Assembly (NCBI GenBank): GCA_017464805.1
Contig: JAFTYE010000010.1
Location: 139,047 to 191,557 of the forward strand
Source of the DNA: Clostridia bacterium
GTDB lineage: Bacteria; Bacillota; Clostridia; Oscillospirales; CAG-272
DNA length: 52,511 bases
Reading direction: 5' to 3'
Notes under the pieces: generated by a model
Told to the model about the DNA's origin: nothing
Databases searched by the model: none
What the model saw: the letters and a program-made list of their open reading frames with translations, nothing else
Program-made: the position numbers and the translations under genes
Shown here: positions 1 to 6,690 of the stretch, in pieces
Position numbering within the stretch: the stretch's first letter is position 1
Layout: the number at the start of each line of letters is the position of its first letter

Positions 1-2
1 CC

Positions 3-809
3 GCCCAGCTTCGCACCCTGCTTTCTCGTGTGGGCAAGAACGTGGATGTGTCCACCCTAGATGAGTTCACCCTGGAGGCGGGCCGTCCCGATACCATCAC
101 CGCCGAAAAGCTGGCAGTCGCCCTCGACGGGGGCGTGACCCGCATCAGTGTCAATCCCCAAACGCTGTCAGACGAGCTGCTTGCCGCCATCGGACGCAGG
201 CACACCGTGGCCGATTTCTATCACGCCTACGAGCTGGCACAGGCTTCGGGCATCCGTGATATCAATGTCGACTTGATTGCGGGTCTGCCCGGAGATAACT
301 TCGATAATTTCGCAAATTCCGTTGACACCATCCTCTCCTGCGCGCCCACGAACATCACCGTTCACAGCTTTAGTGTCAAGAACGCGGCCGACATTCGTCG
401 CCGCGACGGCATCTATTCCTCCGCGAGCGATGCGGGCAAGTGCGTGGAGTACTCCCAGCTCCGAACCAAAAACGCAGGCTACCGTCCCTACTACATGTAC
501 CGCCAGAAGAACACCGTCGGAAATCTCGAGAACGTCGGTTACGCACGCGAGGGGCACGAGGGACTTTACAATGTGTTCATGATGGAGGAGCTGCATAGCA
601 TCTTCGCAGTCGGGGCCGCCGCCGTGACCAAGTTGGTCATGCGAAACTCCTACGCGGACACGAAAAGTGAAATCAAACGTATATTTACCCCCAAATATCC
701 ATACGAATATTTAAGAGATGCGGAAAAGATCCGCCTGGGGGACAGGGAAACGAATACACCCTCCATCGCGGAAAAAATCGAAGCCTTTTACGAAAAAGCA
801 AGAGGCTGA
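3..809 (+). CDS. hemZ: HemZ-type oxygen-independent coproporphyrinogen dehydrogenase, C-terminal part
   Basis: The reading frame is open from the first bases of the window, so the 5' end is cut off; 268 residues remain. The visible part matches the C-terminal two thirds of HemN/HemZ radical SAM proteins: the E-A-G-R-P-D strand, the V-N-P-Q-T motif, G-L-P-G-D and the V-H-S-F-S-V-K segment. The radical SAM Cys3 cluster would lie upstream and is not visible. HemZ belongs to the HemN family of anaerobic haem-synthesis enzymes; its exact substrate is less firmly proven than that of HemN. The flippase gene follows after about 18 bp on the same strand, so the two are probably co-transcribed. Family assignment is good; HemZ rather than another HemN paralogue is inferred from the sequence style. 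Confidence 0.8.
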   Translation, partial: AQLRTLLSRVGKNVDVSTLDEFTLEAGRPDTITAEKLAVALDGGVTRISVNPQTLSDELLAAIGRRHTVADFYHAYELAQASGIRDINVDLIAGLPGDNFDNFANSVDTILSCAPTNITVHSFSVKNAADIRRRDGIYSSASDAGKCVEYSQLRTKNAGYRPYYMYRQKNTVGNLENVGYAREGHEGLYNVFMMEELHSIFAVGAAAVTKLVMRNSYADTKSEIKRIFTPKYPYEYLRDAEKIRLGDRETNTPSIAEKIEAFYEKARG

Positions 810-827
810 CCGCATGCGGGGGTGCAG

Positions 828-2486
828 ATGAACGAAACGGCAAAAAGCGCGTCCGGCAAGAATAAGTCCTTATTCTTTTCGGGCGTGCTGTTTCTTAGCG
901 GAGCAAATGTTCTGGTCAAAATTATCGGGTTGCTTTTCAAGATCCCGATGTCCTATTTCCTCGGAGACGAAGGAATGGGCTACTTCAATGCCGCCTACCA
1001 GATCTATACGTGGCTCTATATGCTCTCTACCGCGGGGCTTCCTGTTGCCGTTTCGATCCTGATCTCCGAATGTCGCGCCGATGGCAACGCTCCCCGCGTG
1101 CGCCACATCTACCGCATTGCGTGGTACACCTTTCTTTCTCTTGGTATCCTCGGCACGGGCATTATGCTCTTCGGCGCAGGGCCGCTTGCCGCTGCCATCG
1201 GCTCACCCGATGCCCGCTATTGCATGATGGCGATCTCACCCACGCTCTTTTTTATCTGTCTCGCTGGTGCGCTTCGCGGCTATTTCCAGGGCTTTTTGCA
1301 GATGGCACCACCTGCCGTGTCGCAGGTGCTGGAGGCACTTGGCAAGCTGCTAGTCGGTGTGCTCTTTGCCTCGCTGGCCATTCGACGCGGCCTCGATCTT
1401 CCGATCGTGGCCGCCGCCGCGATTTCGGGTCTTGCGGTCGGGGAAGCGGCAGGCTTCCTCTATCTGCTCCTCTCCCGCCGCCGCTATGAGAAAAAACATC
1501 GTTTTTTCATGCTCACCGAGGGCGAGAGCAAGAGTACCGTTCATTCCGTCTCACCCTCGCGTGACATCCTTTCCCGTCTTGTAAGGATTGCACTCCCCAT
1601 CACGGCAAGCGCATCGGTCATGAGCCTGACGGGCCTGCTTGATCTGGTGATCGTCCAGCGTCGCTTGCAAAGCATCGGCTTTTCGGTGACACAGGCAACC
1701 GCCTTCTATGGCAACTATACCACCCTCGTCGTACCGATGTTTAATCTGCCGCCCGCCCTCATCTATCCCATCACCACAGCTGTGGTCCCCCTTCTTTCCG
1801 CCACCATTGCCGGGGGGAACAGGGATGGGGTCACGCGTACCGTGCAGTCGGTCTTGCGGGTTGCGTCGCTTATCTCACTCCCTTGTGCCTTGGGGCTCTC
1901 GCTTTTTGCCCGTCCCATTCTGCGTCTGTTCTTTCCCGCCGACATGGCGGAAAGTGCCGCGCCCCTGCTCGCGATACTCGCTCTCGCCGTTTTCTTCCTC
2001 TCTCTGCTCACCGTCACCAATGCGGTCTTGCAGGCAAACGGCATGGCAGGTAAGCCCATGATTGCCATGCTCGTCGGCGGTGCCGTCAAGCTCGTGTGCA
2101 GCTATCTTTTGATCGGCATTCCCACCGTCGGAACGGCAGGCGTACCGATCGGCACACTGCTCTGTTATTTTGCCGCCCTTTGCGTGAATTTGTATTTCAT
2201 CATCCATCACCTCGGCGTTTACCCGTCCGTGTCGCGTATTTTGCTTCGCCCCGCCTTCGCAGCCTTCCTTGCCGTCGGGGCGGCTCGGGGACTTTACTCG
2301 CTCCTTGGCGGAGATGCCGCCGCACGCCCGACCGTCCTCACCCCCATTGCGGTGGCCGCCCTCATCTACGTGGCGGCGGTTTTCCTCTTCCGCGCCGTGA
2401 CGGAGGAGGATCTTGCGCTCTTGCCCTTTTGGGGAAAAATCAAGCACCGCCTGCATAAAAACCGAAAAAGCACCGAAAACTCATAA
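828..2486 (+). CDS. SpoVB/YabM-family polysaccharide flippase (MOP superfamily)
   Basis: A 552-residue polytopic membrane protein of the MATE/PST/MurJ superfamily. The N-terminus has the typical SpoVB-like start (F-F-S-G-V-L-F-L, then G-A-N-V-L-V-K-I-I-G-L) and about 14 hydrophobic segments follow, which is the family's usual number. Such proteins flip lipid-linked sugars or peptidoglycan precursors across the membrane. ATG at 828 is chosen because a GGGGG ribosome site ends 5 bases before it; GTG at 822 in the same frame overlaps that site. The gene sits just before mazG, as yabM precedes yabN in Bacillus, so the YabM/SpoVB subgroup fits. The exact lipid substrate cannot be read from the sequence. 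Confidence 0.85.
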   Translation: MNETAKSASGKNKSLFFSGVLFLSGANVLVKIIGLLFKIPMSYFLGDEGMGYFNAAYQIYTWLYMLSTAGLPVAVSILISECRADGNAPRVRHIYRIAWYTFLSLGILGTGIMLFGAGPLAAAIGSPDARYCMMAISPTLFFICLAGALRGYFQGFLQMAPPAVSQVLEALGKLLVGVLFASLAIRRGLDLPIVAAAAISGLAVGEAAGFLYLLLSRRRYEKKHRFFMLTEGESKSTVHSVSPSRDILSRLVRIALPITASASVMSLTGLLDLVIVQRRLQSIGFSVTQATAFYGNYTTLVVPMFNLPPALIYPITTAVVPLLSATIAGGNRDGVTRTVQSVLRVASLISLPCALGLSLFARPILRLFFPADMAESAAPLLAILALAVFFLSLLTVTNAVLQANGMAGKPMIAMLVGGAVKLVCSYLLIGIPTVGTAGVPIGTLLCYFAALCVNLYFIIHHLGVYPSVSRILLRPAFAAFLAVGAARGLYSLLGGDAAARPTVLTPIAVAALIYVAAVFLFRAVTEEDLALLPFWGKIKHRLHKNRKSTENS

Positions 2487-2498
2487 AGGAGAAGACCC

Positions 2499-3293
2499 GT
2501 GAAACCGACCTCACTCGAATTTCTGTCCAAGGAAGTCTACACCTTCGATGACCTGCTTGCCATCGTGCGCCTGCTTCGTTCCCCCGAAGGATGCCCCTGG
2601 GATCGTGCCCAGACCCACGCCTCCGTGCGAAAGAATCTGCTCGAGGAGGCCTACGAGGTTGCGGAGGGCATCGACCGCGACGATGCGGCCATTCTGCGTG
2701 AAGAATTGGGTGACCACCTCTTTCAGGCCGTCTTTCATGCCGTGATCGAGGAGGAGCGTGGTCGCTTCACCACCACCGATGTACTGACCGATATCTGTCG
2801 AAAAATGATCTTCCGCCATCCCCATATCTTCGCGGGCGAAAGCGCGAAAGGAAGGGAAGAGGCACTCGACGCATGGGAGGCGGCCAAGCGTGCAGAGAAG
2901 CACCAAACAAGTGCATCCGAGGCGATGCGCGCCCTGCCTGCTACACTGCCCGCCCTGATGTATGCCGCCAAAATGTCCGGTAAGGCGGCTCGTGTCGGCT
3001 TCACTTACGACACCCCGGGCGAGGCCGCCGAAAAGGTGACCGAGGAATGGGACGAGCTTGCCGCCGCCAAGACGAAAGAGGAGCAGGCCGAGGAGTACGG
3101 AGATCTGCTTTTTGCCCTTGTAAACTACGGGCGCATGCTTGGCATCGATGCCGAGGAAGCACTGTCCTTTGCAGCGAAGAAGTTCCTTGCTCGCTTTGAA
3201 AAAGCGGAAGGCTCCCTTGCTGCCGAAAAGGGGGATTTGGCACAATGCACAAAAAAAGAATGGATTTCTGCATGGGACGGGACAAAAGTATAG
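2499..3293 (+). CDS. mazG: MazG nucleoside triphosphate pyrophosphohydrolase
   Basis: 264 residues. The signature G-C-P-W-D-R-A-Q-T-H is at 31-40, followed by the metal-binding E49-E50-x-x-E53 and E69-x-x-D72 set of the all-alpha NTP-PPase fold. A second, more diverged MazG half with an E-E-W-D-E-L and E-E-Y-G-D-L pattern fills about 170-225. MazG hydrolyses (d)NTPs, including damaged ones, to NMP and pyrophosphate. Unlike Bacillus YabN it lacks an N-terminal tetrapyrrole-methylase domain. The start is GTG, with AAAGGAG about 8 bases upstream, 12 bp after the flippase stop. Confidence 0.92.
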   Translation: MKPTSLEFLSKEVYTFDDLLAIVRLLRSPEGCPWDRAQTHASVRKNLLEEAYEVAEGIDRDDAAILREELGDHLFQAVFHAVIEEERGRFTTTDVLTDICRKMIFRHPHIFAGESAKGREEALDAWEAAKRAEKHQTSASEAMRALPATLPALMYAAKMSGKAARVGFTYDTPGEAAEKVTEEWDELAAAKTKEEQAEEYGDLLFALVNYGRMLGIDAEEALSFAAKKFLARFEKAEGSLAAEKGDLAQCTKKEWISAWDGTKV

Positions 3294-3331
3294 TGAAAAT
3301 TTACAAAAATTACAAAAAACGTCAAAAACTA

Positions 3332-3360
3332 TTGATAAATTTTAGTGAATATGCTATAAT
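3332..3360 (+). promoter_or_regulatory. Sigma-A promoter of hup-rqcP
   Basis: TTGATA at 3332-3337 and a perfect TATAAT at 3355-3360 are separated by 17 bp, with TGC just before the -10 (extended -10). It lies in an AT-rich gap after mazG and 64 bp before hup. No terminator is visible between mazG and this promoter. Confidence 0.8.
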
Positions 3361-3423
3361 ATAAGATGAAAGACAGCGAGTTGCGCTGCGTTTCTATATC
3401 TTAAAAGAAAGGAATGAATTCCC

Positions 3424-3699
3424 ATGAACAAGACCGAACTGATCGAACTCGTTGCAAAAGAAGCGGAAATCAGCAAAAAGAACGCGGAGGTTGCCGTAAA
3501 CGCTGTGTTTGAGGCAATCGCCAAGACCTTGGAAAAGAACGAGGAGGTACAGGTTTTCGGCTTCGGTAAGTTTGCCGTAAACGAAAGAGCCGCTCGTGAG
3601 GGTCGTAACCCCGCAACCGGTGAAAAGATCAAGATCGATGCAGCCAAGTATCCTGCATTCTCGGCCAGCAAGACCTTGAAGGATCGCGTAAACAAGTAA
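3424..3699 (+). CDS. hup: HU-family histone-like DNA-binding protein
   Basis: 91 residues, the standard HU length. It starts M-N-K-T-E-L-I and carries the HU arm signature G-F-G-K-F around 48-52 followed by R-x-G-R-N-P-A-T-G-E, the beta-ribbon with the DNA-intercalating Pro. HU dimers bend and compact the nucleoid. A strong ribosome site (AGAAAGGA) precedes ATG at 3424. The stop is only 3 bp before rqcP, so the two are almost certainly one transcript, an arrangement common in Clostridia. Confidence 0.96.
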   Translation: MNKTELIELVAKEAEISKKNAEVAVNAVFEAIAKTLEKNEEVQVFGFGKFAVNERAAREGRNPATGEKIKIDAAKYPAFSASKTLKDRVNK

Positions 3700-3702
3700 G
3701 AT

Positions 3703-3945
3703 ATGCGTCTCGATAAGTACCTCAAGGTCGCGCGGATCATCAAGCGGCGTACCGTAGCCAACGAAGCGTGCGATGCCTCGCACGTGCAGGTCAACGGAAA
3801 GCCCGCCAAGGCATCCTACGACGTCAAGCCCGGTGATGTCATTGAGGTGGGTTTTGGCAGTCGCACGATGCGTGTGCGTGTTCTGGACATTAAGGACAGC
3901 ACAAAGAAGGCTGATGCGCAGGACATGTACGAGGTCATCCCTTGA
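3703..3945 (+). CDS. rqcP: RqcP (YabO) S4-domain RNA-binding protein
   Basis: 80 residues made of one S4 RNA-binding domain: M-R-L-D-K-Y-L-K at the N-terminus, a basic I-K-R-R-T helix, and V-N-G-K-P-A-K followed by V-K-P-G-D. RqcP/Hsp15-like proteins bind the 50S subunit carrying peptidyl-tRNA and work with RqcH to add poly-Ala tails to stalled chains. The gene follows hup by 3 bp and precedes yabP, matching the order yabO-yabP-yabQ of Bacillus. Its stop (3943-3945) is 7 bases before the sigma-E -35 element and 14 bases before the base of the hairpin in front of yabP. Confidence 0.92.
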   Translation: MRLDKYLKVARIIKRRTVANEACDASHVQVNGKPAKASYDVKPGDVIEVGFGSRTMRVRVLDIKDSTKKADAQDMYEVIP

Positions 3946-3951
3946 AACCAT

Positions 3952-3980
3952 TCATAGAATACAGCGCCTTTGCATACAAT
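3952..3980 (+). promoter_or_regulatory. Candidate sigma-E sporulation promoter of yabP-yabQ
   Basis: TCATAGA (3952-3958) and CATACAAT (3973-3980) are spaced by 14 bp. The -10 is an exact match to the known sigma-E -10 consensus, and the -35 matches the first five of seven positions of TCATATT. In Bacillus yabP and yabQ belong to the sigma-E regulon. The predicted start point is about 3986-3988, inside the loop or the first bases of the right arm of the hairpin described next. Confidence 0.72.
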
Positions 3981-4009
3981 GTAGCAACATTGTATCGGAG
4001 GCGCTGTAT
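3959..4009 (+). promoter_or_regulatory. Hairpin that covers the yabP ribosome-binding site
   Basis: Two perfect 9-bp helices are stacked: 3961-3969 pairs with 3999-4007, and 3974-3982 pairs with 3987-3995, closed by the tetraloop AGCA (3983-3986). A 4/3 internal loop separates them, and two A-U pairs extend the base to 3959/4009. The right arm contains the ribosome site CGGAGG (3996-4001), and the base touches the start codon (4008-4010). No T-run follows, so it is not a terminator. The left arm is the same DNA as the sigma-E promoter. Confidence 0.8.
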
Positions 4010-4289
4010 GAATTCTATGCCCGAAAATCAAAAAAATCAAACCCTCATTCTCCGCGACCGCAAGCTCCTTGAGACAGACGGTGTGTCGGACGTGGTGGGC
4101 TTTGACGAGGCCACCGTCCTTTTGCGGACCGTCCGTGGGGCGATGACCGTGGAAGGCGAAGGCCTGCATATCACCCGCCTGGATCTCGAAAAGGGGGTCG
4201 TGTCGGTGGAAGGGAACATATCCGCCGTTTTATACACCGATGAGAGCAAGGGCGAGCGTCGCGGATTTTTCGCACGAATGGTCAAATGA
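4008..4289 (+). CDS. yabP: Sporulation protein YabP
   Basis: 93 residues from ATG 4008, chosen because CGGAGG lies 6 bases before it; an upstream in-frame ATG at 3942 overlaps rqcP and lacks a ribosome site. The body matches the YabP/YqfC fold: the L-I-L-R-D-R-K-L-L-E start, then V-V-G-F-D, and a repeated short beta pattern with G-E-G-L-H-I and V-S-V-E-G-N-I. In Bacillus YabP is made in the mother cell and is needed for efficient sporulation; its biochemistry is unknown. The stop overlaps the yabQ start (ATGA), so the two are translationally coupled. Confidence 0.9.
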   Translation: MNSMPENQKNQTLILRDRKLLETDGVSDVVGFDEATVLLRTVRGAMTVEGEGLHITRLDLEKGVVSVEGNISAVLYTDESKGERRGFFARMVK

Positions 4290-4894
4290 CGGGGCTTGAG
4301 GTTTCGGCCGCAGTACAGCTGCGTGCGCTCGTCCTTGCTGTCGGGCTCGGCATCCTGCTTGGCCTGCTTTTTGATGCCTTCTTTATTCTTCGCGTGCTTC
4401 TCGGTGCCCATACGGGAAAACGGGGAAGGACGCGCCTTGCTGCGCGCCGCTACCCTCTCCTGCCTCCCGATTTCGGCGAACGAGAGCAGGGAAGGGTCGG
4501 ACGGGGTTTGAGCTTTGTCCTCACCCTGATCCTTGACTTTTTCTATGCTACGATGGGCGGTATTCTGTTCCTTCTCTTTGTTTACTCACAAAGTGAGGGC
4601 GTCTTTCGCTTGTACTACCTTATCGCGGCGGCTTTCGGCTTTTTCTGTTATTATCAAACGCTGGGGCGACTGGTTGGTTCTCTTACTGCCGCGATCGTGT
4701 TTCTCCTTCACCTATTCCTTGCTTACATACTTTTGTTCATTCGTGTACCCTTCTTGTGGCTTTTGCGCGTGGCGGGGCGATCTATCCTTTCTCTTGCCTT
4801 ACTGATCTACCGCCCTCTCTACGGTGCCTGTCTCATGGCAAAACGAAAAATCTGCGCCGGGCGTGCATTTTTGCCCCCTCGGCTTTCCATCTGA
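4286..4894 (+). CDS. yabQ: Spore cortex biosynthesis protein YabQ
   Basis: 202 residues with four to five hydrophobic helices: one at the N-terminus (L-A-V-G-L-G-I-L-L-G-L), then clusters around 70-95, 105-125 and 130-165. The L-L-F-D-x-F-F-x-L-R pattern near residue 30 and the F-R-x-Y-Y segment are typical of YabQ. The protein is a mother-cell membrane protein needed for cortex formation. It overlaps yabP by 4 bp. Bacillus has divIC next; here a terminator follows at once, so divIC is not in this operon. Confidence 0.85.
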   Translation: MTGLEVSAAVQLRALVLAVGLGILLGLLFDAFFILRVLLGAHTGKRGRTRLAARRYPLLPPDFGEREQGRVGRGLSFVLTLILDFFYATMGGILFLLFVYSQSEGVFRLYYLIAAAFGFFCYYQTLGRLVGSLTAAIVFLLHLFLAYILLFIRVPFLWLLRVAGRSILSLALLIYRPLYGACLMAKRKICAGRAFLPPRLSI

Positions 4895-4918
4895 AAAAGC
4901 GGCCGCGGCCGCTTTTTT
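4895..4918 (+). terminator. Intrinsic terminator after yabQ
   Basis: A GC-rich palindrome centred on GCGGCCGCGGCCGC is flanked by an A-run on the left and TTTTTT on the right, starting directly after the yabQ stop. Confidence 0.88.
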
Positions 4919-4948
4919 AATTTGTTGTCGAAAAATGAGAAAAACCTC

Positions 4949-4977
4949 TTGCAATACGAGCGCAACTGTGGTACAAT
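4949..4977 (+). promoter_or_regulatory. Promoter of the SAM riboswitch-metK unit
   Basis: TTGCAA (4949-4954), 17 bp, TACAAT (4972-4977), with TGG just before the -10. Transcription would begin about 4984, just ahead of the riboswitch. Confidence 0.8.
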
Positions 4978-4995
4978 AAAGAAAATTGCATACAA

Positions 4996-5077
4996 CTTAT
5001 CAAGAGTGGCGGAGGGACTGGCCCTGTGAAGCCCGGCAACCTGTCATGCGACAAGGTGCTAATTCCCGATAGATGAG
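4996..5077 (+). promoter_or_regulatory. SAM-I (S-box) riboswitch aptamer
   Basis: Shows the conserved S-box blocks in order: CTTATCAAGAG, GGAGGGACTGGCCC, GAAGCCCGGCAACC and AAGGTGCTAATTCC. P1 forms between 4996-5001 and GATGAG at 5072-5077. It senses S-adenosylmethionine and controls metK, which makes that molecule. Confidence 0.95.
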
Positions 5078-5087
5078 AGAGTGGTGT

Positions 5088-5117
5088 TCGGGAGGGGTTT
5101 GCTCTTCCGATTTTTTT
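5088..5117 (+). terminator. Riboswitch-controlled terminator before metK
   Basis: TCGGGAG (5088-5094) pairs with CTTCCGA (5104-5110) and is followed by seven T. An alternative pairing of CCCGA (5065-5069) with TCGGG (5088-5092) would break the terminator, which is the expected OFF-when-SAM-is-bound logic. Confidence 0.82.
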
Positions 5118-5137
5118 GTTGTAAGAAAGAGGTTATT

Positions 5138-6322
5138 ATGAACGAAAGAAAGCTGTTTACGTCCGAATCGGTCACCGAAGGACATCCCGATAAGATCTGC
5201 GATAAGATCTCGGACGCGATCCTTGATGAAATGCTCCGCGCCGATCCTATGTCCCGCGTAGCCTGCGAGACCTTTGCTACCACGGGCATCATCATGGTCA
5301 TGGGCGAGATCACGACCTCGGCGCATGTGGATATTCCCGCCGTTGTACGCCGCACGGTCGAAGAGATCGGCTACGATCGTGCAAAATACGGCTTTGATTG
5401 CCATACCTGCGCCGTACTGAACTCCATTCATGAGCAGTCGCCCGATATCGCCATGGGCGTAGATCGTTGTGCCGAGGCAAAAAGCGGTGACATGCAGGAC
5501 GAACTGGATACGGGCGCGGGTGACCAGGGTCTGATGTTCGGCTATGCTTGCAACGAGACCCCAGAGCTGATGCCCCTGCCCATTTCGCTTTCTCACAAGT
5601 TGGCCATGCGTCTGACCGAGGTAAGAAAACAGGGAATTCTTCCTTATCTCCGTCCCGACGGCAAAACGCAGGTCACTGTGGAATACGAGGGAGACCGTCC
5701 CGTCCGTGTGGACACGGTGGTCGTTTCCTCCCAGCACAGCGAGGATGTTACCCTCGAAACCATCCGCGCCGACGTGATCCGCGAGGTCATCGAGAAAATC
5801 ATTCCCGCCGATCTGCTTGATGGTAACACCAAAATTTACGTCAATCCCACCGGTCGTTTTGTCATTGGTGGCCCGATGGGCGACACGGGTCTGACGGGTA
5901 GAAAGATCATCGTCGATACTTACGGCGGCTATGCCCGCCATGGCGGCGGTGCCTTCTCGGGTAAGGACCCCACCAAGGTGGATCGCTCCGCCTGCTACGC
6001 CGCTCGTTACATCGCCAAAAATGTCGTTGCCGCAGGCCTGGCCGACCGTTGCGAGGTTCAGCTTGCCTATGCCATTGGCGTGGCACGCCCTGTTTCCGTG
6101 CGCGTGGATACCTTTGGCACCGCCCGCGTTCCCGAGGCAAGGATCGCCAAGGAGGTGGACAAGCTGGTCGACCTTCGCCCCGCCGCGATCATCAACCGTT
6201 TTGGTCTGCGCCGTCCCATTTACAGCCCCCTCGCCGCCTACGGTCACATGGGTCGTGAGGATCTTTCCGTTGGCTGGGAACAGATCGACCTCGTTCCCGC
6301 GCTCAAAGCCGCACTTCTTTGA
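5138..6322 (+). CDS. metK: S-adenosylmethionine synthetase
   Basis: 394 residues, the normal MetK length. It makes SAM from methionine and ATP. Visible signatures are [13 protein letters not shown] at the N-terminus, G-A-G-D-Q-G near 126-131, and the phosphate-binding [16 protein letters not shown] loop. The start ATG at 5138 has AAAGAGG upstream; an in-frame codon at 5081 lies inside the riboswitch expression platform and is rejected. Regulation by the upstream SAM-I riboswitch is direct product feedback. Confidence 0.97.
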   Translation: MNERKLFTSESVTEGHPDKICDKISDAILDEMLRADPMSRVACETFATTGIIMVMGEITTSAHVDIPAVVRRTVEEIGYDRAKYGFDCHTCAVLNSIHEQSPDIAMGVDRCAEAKSGDMQDELDTGAGDQGLMFGYACNETPELMPLPISLSHKLAMRLTEVRKQGILPYLRPDGKTQVTVEYEGDRPVRVDTVVVSSQHSEDVTLETIRADVIREVIEKIIPADLLDGNTKIYVNPTGRFVIGGPMGDTGLTGRKIIVDTYGGYARHGGGAFSGKDPTKVDRSACYAARYIAKNVVAAGLADRCEVQLAYAIGVARPVSVRVDTFGTARVPEARIAKEVDKLVDLRPAAIINRFGLRRPIYSPLAAYGHMGREDLSVGWEQIDLVPALKAALL

Positions 6323-6369
6323 ACCCAAAGCATCCCTTCTCGCATAGAATGCTAAAAAGGGAGGGGATT

Positions 6370-6660
6370 ATGGGCTTTTTGGAAATTATGGAAATTGTCG
6401 TTTGCATCTTTGCCGTCTACGGTGTGTATGCGTTGGTGTGCCGCCTGCTCGGCCACGGATGCTACAAGGGCGACCTTTCGGTCGCCATTCACAAAACCGA
6501 AGGAGAAACAGGTGACGCCATTCACCGTGCCATCATCCTCACCGAGGCACAGAACGGCAAAATGCGTTCCCCCGTCATCCTGCTTGAAAAGACACCAAGT
6601 GCCGAGGAAGAGAAGGCTCTACGCGAATGCGGCTGCCGTTTATACAGCCGCATTTCTTGA
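6370..6660 (+). CDS. Small single-pass membrane protein, unknown function
   Basis: 96 residues from ATG 6370, which has a strong GGGAGGGG ribosome site; an in-frame ATG at 6319 overlaps the end of metK. The first 30 residues form one hydrophobic helix (I-M-E-I-V-V-C-I-F-A-V-Y-G-V-Y-A-L). A soluble tail follows with E-A-Q-N-G-K-M-R-S-P-V-I-L-L-E-K and a C-terminal Cys-rich end (E-C-G-C-R-L-Y). I do not recognise the family. It lies between metK and recD2, with about 47 and 30 bp gaps. Confidence 0.65.
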   Translation: MGFLEIMEIVVCIFAVYGVYALVCRLLGHGCYKGDLSVAIHKTEGETGDAIHRAIILTEAQNGKMRSPVILLEKTPSAEEEKALRECGCRLYSRIS

Positions 6661-6690
6661 CCTAAAAATTCAAAGAAATGGAGTTAGACG

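Noticed and set aside
3942-4007. Upstream start of yabP at ATG 3942
   Set aside because: It overlaps the rqcP stop, has no ribosome site, and the extra residues do not resemble YabP.
3959-4009. The yabP hairpin as a transcription terminator
   Set aside because: No T-run follows the stem, and coding sequence starts at once.
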